Source: Letharia columbiana (taxonomy: Eukaryota > Ascomycota > Lecanoromycetes > Lecanorales > Parmeliaceae). From it: DNA of 64,000 bases. How positions within the stretch are numbered: position 1 is the stretch's first letter; each line of letters begins with the position of its first letter. A program made the position numbers and the translations under genes. Shown piece by piece: positions 11,605 through 20,766 of this stretch. The notes beneath the pieces are model-generated. The model was not told where the DNA came from and did no database searches. It saw only the letters and a list, made by a program, of their open reading frames with translations. Location of the stretch: NCBI RefSeq assembly GCF_014066305.1, contig NW_023501039.1, positions 434,001-498,000 of the forward strand, given 5' to 3'.

Positions 11605-12888
11605 CTACGTTTCCTTCTGTCCTTTGTCTCCCATCGTCAGCACAGCGCGAAATCGAGCCTTGCCTGCCATGGTATCGGCCAAGGCCTTGTTGGCTTCCAA
11701 GAGCGGATAGGCAGTCACCATGCAATTGATATCATGGTATTTGGCGAACAGAACAGCTTCCTCGGAATCGATGTTAGATCCGCTAGGCCAACCGTATATA
11801 GAAAGTGCGTTGAACAACATACTGATAGTGTCGAAGGGTACTGTGCCAGCAGCTGAAGGATGACGTTCAGAATACACCATGGCCGAGGAATGTGTTGACT
11901 CTTACCTCCAAGAATGAGAAGTTTTCTGGCCCTTGGTCAAGGACGTTAAGGCCTCAGGGGTGGGCGCTGTTGTGACGATGAATGCCGCACCACCCATAGC
12001 CTGTAGCTCCGTAGTTCCATCACTGTCTGTTGTGTCGATGTACTTTGCAGCTCCCAATTGAAGGGCGAACGGCTCTTTCTCCTTTCCTCGTGAGAGGATC
12101 GCGACACGGTAACCTAGCTCAGCAGCGTAGTCAAGAGCCAGATGACTGAGACCACCGATGCCTTGGATTGCAACAAGCTCCCCTGCCCTGACACTCAGTT
12201 GCCGGATGCCGTTGAAGACTGTGACTCCAGCGCAAAGCAGTGGTGCGTACTTCACCGGATCAACGTCTTCAGGGACGTGAACGGCAGATTCTCGACGGAG
12301 AGTCATAAATTCAGAAACTTCTTTTGATTAATTCTTGTTCAACACGAGTGGTTGCAACACTCACATCCACCATCGCGAAAGACACCAATGGCTGTTTTCG
12401 AGACGCATAATTGAAACACTCCACGCTTGCATTCTCGACAAAATCCTTGCGTCATCAGAGAAACTCTATCCTTTACAGATACGGCGTAAGACAGGTCATA
12501 CCACAGTGACCTCCGTGCCATTGCGCGCCGACCCGGTCGCCGACTTTCCAGTGGTCTTCACCAGTTGGAACAGCAGCTACTTCTCCAATAGTTTCATGAC
12601 CAAGAACGATGGGTCTTCAATCAACTCGTACTATCCGCCAGCATGACATGGTCACTTACAGTGGAACCGGGAAGGAACCCTCTCTAATTACACAATCGCC
12701 GTGACAGACGCCAGTTGCGCTGACTCGGATCACCTTGGTATGTTTCAGAGGGAGATCCCGGAACACTAGATCTGCGCCCGCAGTCTCAAGGACTGCAGCT
12801 TTATATGTTGTTACTAAGGACGTTGTGAGTGTTTATTTTCGGGCTTCAGCAAAATTCAGAAGAAACTTAGAAGCGTATGCAAACCCAT
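11605..12888 (-). CDS. Zinc-dependent alcohol dehydrogenase with a one-base frameshift
   Basis: Six exons: complement(11605..11852, 11906..12317, 12365..12445, 12502..12614, 12660..12813, 12885..12888), about 336 residues once one frame slip is passed over. Medium-chain zinc ADH features appear in order: catalytic-zinc Cys in TGVCHGD, GHE, the four structural-zinc cysteines in CGFCRECKRGVFQLC, LLCAGVTVFNGIRQL, and the NAD(P) loop GIGGLSHLALDYAAELG; the C-terminus GWPSGSNIDSEEAV to RFRAVLTM is complete. Within exon 5 a run of four T on the plus strand at 11922-11925 shifts the frame: the expected KLLILG reads as KTSHSW followed by a stop. Every other join is clean. The first exon holds only ATGG and uses a GTTTGC donor, giving MVTTYKAAVLE; that start is tentative. 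The frameshift could be real (young pseudogene) or a base-calling error in the homopolymer. Confidence 0.85.
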
Positions 12889-13683
12889 GAGTCGACTGAG
12901 TGTCAATCATTCTTTTATGAAAGCTTGCAAGTAAGCAATCGGAGACGCGGGCGCAACATCCGATTCTTATCTCCTACAACCCGTCGCCGTGTTTAAATAC
13001 TTACTGTGTAATGCCGATGTTTCTAAGCCGAAAATCTTACCCATGCATCATGCTTACGGCGCTATGCAGTACGCTTACACATCTTCACCGGATCTACAAG
13101 TAACGACTTGTGCTCGTTGAGTGAGCACTAGTGAGCGTGGCTGAAAGTCCAGGCTTCCAGCTCACGCCGAATCGACTTGTTTATCGTCAGGGATTGTACA
13201 TGCTACAGGCAAGCAGGATCGTAGAACAGGAGGTGTTTATGCACTTACCTAGCCATGTACTTAGCCAGTTTTGGTAGATCACACTGATCGTTTGCAACCC
13301 GGGCTTCCAATCACCCTCCATAGGCAATTCAATTCGTGGAGAAGGGAGAAAGAAAGACAGCAGCGGCTACGGTTCTCACAATCGGAGATGGTGAACAACT
13401 CCGGTATTTGTATACACGCCCGGTCCAACATCTCTGGTGAGACTGTCATATCTTGGCAGTTTAAAGTCCATCGGAAGTCTTTTTGAAGCGTCTTCCGCCG
13501 ATGAAATTCTTCATTCCATATCAATCATCTGAAGGATTTCCATTGCGAGACCTTCCTTCCGACCTTCCACTTCACAATGCCACGCCTCACTACCACCACC
13601 TGCCCAATCCTCATAACCGCTAACCTCGAAGGAGACGATCTTTGAACCCTCCTCGGCCTAGGATCATGACCGATACTAAAAGC
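12889..13683. other. Intergenic, nothing recognised
   Basis: About 800 bp between the start of the alcohol dehydrogenase gene and the 3' end of the secreted-protein gene, both on the minus strand. It should contain the ADH promoter. No motif stands out that I would call a site. Confidence 0.45.
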
Positions 13684-14985
13684 CTACGCTGTCACCGCCC
13701 GAGAAGAAGAATTCCCAAGCGGTCCGATCGACGGCACCGACGCCAGCGTAAAGAAAATATCGCCGCGATCTCCTACCGCACGGAGTCAGTTCTCGCCAAT
13801 TTGCACGAGCTCTCGGCGAGCACGGAACCTACCCAGTCCCCTGAAGCTGCCGGGTTTCCGGTCCCTGGCGCACCTCGCAAACGTCGCTTCCGTGGCCTCC
13901 CACTAGATTACAGTTCCGCCGTCAGTTATTGTCTGTTTGAGGAGGTATATCGAGCCTTGGGACATGTTTCGAGGGTGGAGACTCCCGAGCGAGACATGTC
14001 TCAAGACTCAACATTTGGTCCAGAGGAGGCACGATGGACTGCGAAAGTTACGTACGATGCTGTACCAAGAGGCGGAATCTGCTCTGCCCGTGGAGAAGAG
14101 CCTGAGGAGACATTTGTCGTCACCTATTGAATCTCAGTCGGACGGAGTACAGACACGGGGGTATGTACATCCCGACTCAGCTTACCCGAGGCGATCAACT
14201 GAGGAAGCGGTTCCCGGACGCCGGGTACATCATCAGGACCAAAAAGCACCTTCGCCGTCGACGCCGGCATATCCGCCAAGAGACCCTCGCAGGAAGATGC
14301 ATCGCTGAAGGTCTGGGCGCTGCCGCATTGGATCTTCGGCTTGTACGTACTCAGAATCACGGCGAGGTTGTCGTCGCCGCCTGGGGCTGCATTTAGCTTT
14401 TGACCACGACGGGGGCATACGGCCAACACGAGGTTTCTCCATGGACACGATCGCGGCCGGACTCACCGATATTGGTCGCGATACCACCTTGTGACTGACC
14501 ACCCGCCGCGCACTGCAAGCTCAGAGCGGCCGCGGCGCGTTTGACCTGAGCGAGACTCGCGCGAGCGGTGGGACCAGCTCCGCGGACGATCGTCCGGACG
14601 ACGCATTCGGCCTTGTCTGGCACGGTTGAAAAAGTACGTCAGCAACCCAGCATGCCCAAAGTACCATTGTCAAGACTTCATCCATCACGAATCAAGACTT
14701 ACCACCGAAGACCGCGAACGGAAGAGGGAAGATACCGACCGGCAACCCCGAATGCCGCTCTCCCCACACCAACTGTACCGAGTCCGGGACGATGAACTGC
14801 GCCGCGCCCTCGCAGTCGGCAATGTTGGGATTGAACCCGTAGAGCGCGCCGTCGCAACGCACGCTCAAGGCGCCCAGCGCGGAAGAATTCACGGCGGCCG
14901 CATCGACGAGATTAGGCATCTTCGCCGTCGCGAGGATCGCGGCGGCCCAGCATGGAAGAAAGCTGAAGATGTGGCGAACGAACAT
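13684..14985 (-). CDS. Small secreted protein, six exons, unknown function
   Basis: Six exons: complement(13684..13772, 13833..13902, 14056..14123, 14186..14380, 14467..14616, 14703..14985), about 284 residues. All introns have GT..AG ends (GTAAGT, GTGAGT, GTAAGC, GTACGT, GTAGGT donors). The N-terminus MFVRHIFSFLPCWAAAILAT looks like a signal peptide. The mature part has paired-Cys blocks: LSVRCDGALYGFN..ADCEGA, DKAECVVRTIV, LSLQCAAGG, IQCGSAQTFSDASSCEGLL, DDKCLLRLFSTGRADSASWY and WEATEATFARCARD, ending GSFRGLGDRGDIFFTLAS. This Cys spacing and the block order fit a widespread fungal secreted-protein family that I know only as hypothetical. The acceptor of exon 4 may be six bases upstream (14386), adding two residues. 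A misleading 162-codon frame runs on the opposite strand. Confidence 0.72.
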
Positions 14986-15704
14986 GATTCACAGGGGGCC
15001 GTGGCACGGACAATTGGTACGATCAGATTTTCCCAGACTCTGAACTGCGTCAATCAGACAGAACGGTAGAAACGGGGAAACCGACGGCGCGAACACGGAC
15101 TCGAGGTCAAACTCGCTAGTAGTAGTCGCCCATCATCGGCTCGATATGCGGCAAGCGACTGGTGGAGCTCGTACGCGCCTACAACATACTCCACGGATCG
15201 ATGGGGTTCAAAGCCGACACCCGATGCGGCTTTCCCAGCTAGGTACTCGTACCTAACAACACGAATAGAATGTTCGAAGAGGGCGAACCGAAAGCGTACG
15301 AGCGTGAGGGCGCAGGTTGTACACATTCCAAAACCTGCTTCGACGACGCCACGGTCATGGCTCTGAGACATGGGCGGCGGAGAAGAGGGGAACGGAGGGA
15401 GACGAGCGGGTTAGTAGTGATCGGGCGATGGACGTGTGGCATGGGGATGCAGGAGGAGAGGGGACGTGTTACCATGCTGTGTCATAGCATCGGAGGGAGA
15501 AGCGGATACCGCATGGACGAGGATGTTTTCAGTGCGCTGTGGTGAGATACTAGGCTTTGTTCTTCTGACCGGATGAAACGTACGCCCAAATCACCACGAA
15601 AGCGAAGGGTTTTCCTAGTGAATGGCCCCCGTTTTTGGGGTTTTTTTCTAAGTGACCATCGACGCAGTAGTATCGAGGGAACAATCCATTATTGTGTCAT
15701 AAAA
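14986..15704. other. Intergenic, nothing recognised
   Basis: Promoter side of the secreted-protein gene and 3' flank of the small gene at 15705. Frames here are short and mostly GC-driven shadows. No RNA gene or repeat seen. Confidence 0.4.
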
Positions 15705-16139
15705 CTACTTCCCACGAGCAACACTCGTGCATCCACCCTTCACGACCGGAAAATCCTCCACCCTCACCCCTTCCTTTGCCCCCACCATGTCGGACCCCTC
15801 GCCCGCCCTCTTCTCCTCCGCCCCCTCCTCCGCCGTCCTCTCCTTCCTCACAAACACCACCTGGAAGTACGGCGTCCGATCCCTCGACTCGGCCGTGTAC
15901 GTCAGGTTGCCGACCGCATACAGGGTCCAGCCGTCCCAGGGGCCGCCTTCGCCCGCGATGTTGGTGAGGAAGTGACTGACATCGGGGCTGATGTTGGCGT
16001 TGAAGAACGCCTTGTACTCGTCCGGGATTTGCGATTCGTCGACTCGAATGCCGAATCGGAGAGGGTTGATGATGCGCCATTCTCGCCTTTCGCGGTTGAT
16101 GGTTTGGACTTTGTAGGCGTGGATGAGGCGGGCTTCCAT
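15705..16139 (-). CDS. Small conserved-looking protein, unknown function
   Basis: A single exon gives 144 residues, starting MEARLIHAYKVQTINRERRE from an ATG at 16139. The first 100 residues mix aromatic, charged and aliphatic residues (PDEYKAFFNANISPDVSHFL, GGPWDGWTLYAVGN, YFQVVFVRK) in the way of a folded alpha/beta domain. The last 40 residues are Glu/Lys/Gly-rich and probably disordered. No signal peptide or membrane helix is seen. I do not recognise a family. Opposite-strand frames here are Pro/Ser-rich, as expected for shadows of a GC-rich coding exon, which supports the minus strand. Confidence 0.55.
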   Translation of the reverse strand: MEARLIHAYKVQTINRERREWRIINPLRFGIRVDESQIPDEYKAFFNANISPDVSHFLTNIAGEGGPWDGWTLYAVGNLTYTAESRDRTPYFQVVFVRKERTAEEGAEEKRAGEGSDMVGAKEGVRVEDFPVVKGGCTSVARGK

Positions 16140-16827
16140 GACGTGGGTTTGTTATGTCCCGATATGCTGAGTTTGGTAAGAGGCTGACAAGCGTATTGGT
16201 ATCGAGAAGGCACGACCGAGGGGAATGGATGCCTCGACTGTTGTTGAAGGCTTTGATGGGCTTGAAAGAATGGGAAGGATGGGGGTTCGAATTCAAAAAC
16301 ATATGAATGAGAAAAGCCATTTTCTCTGGCTTTTCTCATGCACTAACGTGGATAACGGGATATTTCTCTCAGAAGCTACGGTACTAGTTGCCAAGCGTTT
16401 TAATCGGTACATTTCCTGATGCATCTCGGACCGCATCAAAAGGCTGTTGGATCTTGGCTGCGGTCCTTTAACGATTGAGGCATCGCTGGCATCTGCTGCG
16501 CGGATCTGCTTTGGGTGAGTTGAGCGAAAACGGATCGAAGTAGTAGCTGCCTCCACCAGACGCAACTCGATAGCGGATCGATGTGAGAGAATATTAGAAA
16601 GTCAGGAGCGCGCTGTCAGAGAGAGTAAAAGTTGTGGCAGATCACAAGTGAAAATTTGTCACCTGGAGTGATGATGAGATTTCCGCCTGCGTCCAACAAA
16701 CTTCGTCCATTCTGGATGGCACCCACAAAAGGGTAAAATCATGAAAGGCTGGGAGCTCTCGGGATTGCCGCTTCTTTCGGTGGCTTTTCTGAATGTAGGA
16801 CTATGAGATTGAGAAACTTCCACCTCG
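16140..16827. other. Intergenic, nothing recognised
   Basis: About 690 bp between the small minus-strand gene and the putative membrane-protein gene. No frame with a plausible start and family was found. Confidence 0.4.
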
Positions 16828-17750
16828 TTAGGGCTTGGACTTTTCAGGGATTTCGCCCGCCTGGTCGCCCTTATGCAAATATTTTGCTTGATCCTCTTGC
16901 GTGTACACCAACCTCCAGCCTGTCCACCTGCGGCATTGAACATCCTCCTCGGTGCTCGTATCGCCCTGAGCTTTTTGTGCTTCACCAATACCACTGGCCA
17001 TGTTGGCGGAGGTTGGCGCAATGGATGGCTCCAGCATGACCGGTGTTGGGCGTAAGGCGGGCTTCAAGCTGGTAGAAATGACCATGAAAGCAAGGTTCCA
17101 ACAGAGCGGCTTAACGTCTTTCTCCTCTATATGAACATCTTGCATACCGGGCTCCAAGTTGGTGAGCCTTGCGGCAGCTAACCTGCAGCTTGTGTGCGTT
17201 TCCTCGCGGCTGTTCTGTTGGGAAGGGTCACACTTCCATCTCATAAGTGCCCTTTGCTCGCTGCTTGTCGCGCCGCTCTGGGAAGATCGGGCCCCTGCTT
17301 TGTGTGCAGATGAGAACCCACACCACTATCGCAGCCAGTGCCAGTAGTCCCACCGCGGCACCGACGCCTATCCCTGCTTTCGTTCCATCTGTCATGTTTG
17401 ACATGGTGATTGTAGAACCGATATCGAAGCCCGGTCCAAGCCAAGGCAGATGGAAGAAACGATGGTCGTGGTGGTGCAGTAAGGGTTGATCGGTGACACT
17501 TTGTCCAATCCAGAGTCAGGAGTAGGTGCCTAAATGCGAAAGACTGCGTCGTCCGTCAATCTCGAGTCTTGAAAACCGGCTTCATGAAAGGTAGGCCGAA
17601 GGTGACACGATTCTTCGGCACCATGGAGGGAGTATGCGAGATTGTCCTGAGGTAGCAAAAAATGGTAAGTGTGGTATGAGCTTGGGGATTTGGCGAGGTA
17701 ACGTCGCCGTCACAGACACCCAATATATTGGAAGCTGTAGTACGAGGCTG
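16828..17750 (-). CDS. Possible single-membrane-span surface protein; exon structure unresolved
   Basis: The solid part is a minus-strand frame at 17228-17404 encoding TDGTKAGIGVGAAVGLLALA then AIVVWVLICTQ, followed by RGPIFPERRDKQRAKGTYEM. That pattern (small-residue lead, one hydrophobic helix, basic juxtamembrane tail) is typical of fungal single-span surface proteins. A Cys/Thr-bearing frame upstream (NPYCTTTTIVSSICLG, about 17440-17500; ILGVCDGDVTSPN, about 17690-17730) could be the outer domain, and a 138-codon frame downstream (16828-17230) could be the cytoplasmic tail, joined by an intron starting GTGTGA at 17233. I could not connect all the pieces in one frame, so the gene may be partly decayed. 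Limits are approximate. Confidence 0.35.
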
Positions 17751-18873
17751 GCGTGTCAAGCGGCTGTGTAGCCTTGTGTTTTTGGAAATACGGGGAAAGT
17801 TTGACCAAATCGAAAGTTACGGATCACTTTAAAGGACTGATGGAAGGGAAATCAGATGATTCTTGATACTCACAAGAATTACATGCTGTAGCAAAAAAGA
17901 AGCGCCGGGGTAGGGGGGGATGGGAGGAAGAGGGGAGAGAAGGTGAGCGTGTTTCTTCAGGCAATGCGTGACCCGCTGAGGAACCGTAGGCTCGGGTTTC
18001 GCCAAGGAATCCTTCGGCCAGCAGGGAGCCTCACGGCGGCAATGCTCCATCAGTGATTCGTTTCTTCCTTCCTTCGTCTTTTGGTCTCGACTTGAAACTT
18101 TTGAAGCTGTTGCAATAATGTCCACTCGTTTCAAGTGTGAAGAAAAATAGGACACCACCTTTTCAGATTCTGTACGCACGCAAGCTTCAGTCGCCCTTTC
18201 CGCCTTTTTACTGGCAGCATCCCGGGGCAGTTACCTCAACCTGTAATGCTTTATCGTGGCTTGGGAAAGGCAAAGACGCGTGTTCTTTGAGTCCACACAC
18301 ACATTTCAGATATCATCGTCATTGTAGCCTTCCGTGAGGCAGTGGCGCCTTTCTATTTGCTCGACTTCGCCCCGCGGTTGCATACACATATGAATAACAT
18401 TCCATAGCGGAGGTTCATTCCAATCGACTAACGAGCTTGTTTCTCGTTACTCGTCAGCGGTGCAGGACATTCTGTCCTTGAAGGAGACTTGGGTCCTCCA
18501 TGAAAAGATAATACTGTGGATAGAAGAGATTGACGTAATAGAAGCCTTCAGATGAAGGTCACGTGCCTGATGATCTGCGACCGTTCTAAAAATGGCATGA
18601 GAAAGCGGGAGCTTATGCAGCACATCCCGCTCCGCCATTAATGTGCGGAAGCTAAATTGAAAAGACGCGAGCTAAGGTACTTAAAGTAATGTCTCAGGAG
18701 TCAGGACCAAGGTAAGGTAAGGCTTCATTGCCTGCTGATTCGTCACCACCAAGGCTGGCCCCCCCCCCCCACATACCTATAGGCCCTACTTCATCCGTCC
18801 TTCTCACTCTACGCGCCGCATTTCATCTCTTGCATCCTTCGACGAAAAGTCGTATGCAGGCCGTGGCAAGAAG
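17751..18873. other. Intergenic, nothing recognised
   Basis: About 1.1 kb. It holds the promoter of the plus-strand gene starting at 18874. A run of about ten C is present at 18761-18770. No coding frame with a defensible start was seen. Confidence 0.45.
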
Positions 18874-20464
18874 ATGCTGGACGAGAACCTTCCCAGTGAG
18901 TCTACATCCAAAGTGAAATCTGCCCTCATGCGTATTTGCTAATACTCTGTCTGATCTAGCGTTCTACTTGCGATCATCGAATGACGGTATTAAGCACAAT
19001 GCCTCAGTGCTCCTTTCACACTACGGCTCAGATGCCTTGCCGGAATACTCTCTCCGTCATCCAGACCCTTCTTTGCCAGGCTCAAAGAACCGATATGCCG
19101 TAGCCATATACGACAGCTATAACCCAGATATCCTTTTTGGCGAAGTGCTCCTCATACCAGAATGGACCCAGCCAAATCCATCCCAGGAGCAGATACGCCT
19201 GAACGGCGGTCTTCCCCCACCGCCTCAGCCAGTGCTGCCTACAGAATTCACGGTCCAGCTATACAACCCTGATCAGCAGATAGTCGCCAAATGGCATGCT
19301 GGAGGATGGGGCTCCACAGGCTACTGGGAGTTCGAGATGCCCCAGCAAAGCTTCCGAAAGCCCTCAACATCCGCCCTGGACCGCACACAAAATGATCCCA
19401 CCGCCTCTGAAACAACGCCGAAGCTTGGCTTCAAATGGAAGAAAGATGGCAAGTTGTCAAAAGATTACGTCTGCACTCTATCCGGCAAATCCACAAACCC
19501 AGACGGCAGCAAGCGTCGGAATAGAGAACCAGACATCACCATCGCCCTCTTCCGCCACTTCAAAGAAATCACCATCTACGAACCCAACCTCTCACGCGTC
19601 GAGATGGAAGATCTAAAAGGTCTAGAAGTAGTCCTGTTACTCGGCGCGATCGTCATCCGTGAAGTCTTCAGCAGCACTATCCGCGAAGCCTTCAATATCA
19701 CCGAAACCCCTTCCAGACGCTCCAGCGCCGAACACAACTCCACCGCTGCCTCGCTTAGCCACTCATCTAACCCGAATCTCCCACCCCGACGACACCGCCA
19801 CTCCTCCCTACCCTCCGACTCCGCTCCTCCAAACCCCGGTGCCGCCCGCCCACCACCCACAGACCCCCGCTCCCAATGGGAGCTCGACCTCGAAACCGCC
19901 CGCCTGCGCAAAGCAGTCGAAGCCGAACAGCGGGAACGCCGACGTACCGAGCAGGCTGAAACGAAACGCGTGAAGCGGATGTTGGAAGAGGAAGAGCGAA
20001 AAGCACGGGAAAAGCAGAAGGGAATCGATCGAGAGACCGAACGCCTCAAGAGAGTCTACGGGAGGGAACAGAAGCAAAGTCTACAACAGCTAGGCCAGAG
20101 ACCAACGCCTCAGCCCCCACCGCGACCGCAACCCCAACAACATCTCGCTGTGACATCCTACCCTCCCGCACCGCTGCAACGACCGCACAGTGCATCAACC
20201 CCCTACGCCTCAAGTCCTTACGTAGCTTCGAATCTCCGCCCGCCTCCATCTTCTCCGGGACCGTATCCGCATCCACCGGATATAGCATCCGCGAGCGGGT
20301 ACATAGGCCCCTCGGCCAGCTCGAGCACTTTCTTTGGTAATCCGGGAGGAGGGGCGAGCGGTAGACCGGCCGTGGTGCCGAAGAGGAGTTTTTGGGGTCT
20401 GAGAGGGGGCGGAGCGGGTGGGGACGGGGGGAGGGTGACGAAGCAGAGGAGTACTGTGTTCTGA
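18874..20464 (+). CDS. Conserved fungal protein with coiled coil and disordered tail
   Basis: Two exons, 18874..18895 and 18960..20464, 508 residues. The first exon encodes MLDENLP and is joined by a 64-bp intron (GTGAGT..GATCTAG) to TFYLRSSNDGIKHNASVLLS. The N-terminal half (residues 1-250) looks folded: NRYAVAIYDSYNPDILFGEV, EFTVQLYNPDQQIVAKWHAG, FKWKKDGKLSKDYVC, EPDITIALFRHFKEITIYEP and GLEVVLLLGAIVIREVF. About residues 310-375 form a highly charged coiled coil (LRKAVEAEQRERRRTEQAE). The last 130 residues are Pro/Ser/Gly-rich and disordered. I know this sequence type as a protein kept across Pezizomycotina but with no assigned role. The start could lie further upstream, since the frame is open to about 18800 without another ATG. 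Confidence 0.8.
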
Positions 20465-20766
20465 GAAGGGGTTTCGATGGGGGTTACGTGCGCGTCGCCA
20501 TGTGGTTGGATATGCCTGATGGGATAACGATTATGATTTGCATAGCGAGGTGTCATGTCCGGACATGAGATCATGAAATCTCCTAAATAGGCAGTGATCA
20601 GGATATCAAACACTCTTGCATCTGAAATGATAACATACTTCAGCCTGGCATACCCTCGTTAATGATTCCCTCATCACCGTCGCAAATCCATGCTACCGTC
20701 GCCGCAGCCCGCAACAACCGCAGCAGGCATCGCTCCCTAGGGTATCATCCAACATGAACAAACCAC

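Noticed and set aside
13642..14130. Plus-strand 162-codon frame
   Set aside because: It lies over the last exons of the minus-strand secreted-protein gene, whose splice signals and Cys blocks are far better supported; the plus frame has no family and is a shadow.
15573..16187. Plus-strand 204-codon frame and other Pro/Arg-rich frames here
   Set aside because: They overlap the minus-strand 144-residue protein and have the biased composition expected of shadows in GC-rich coding DNA.
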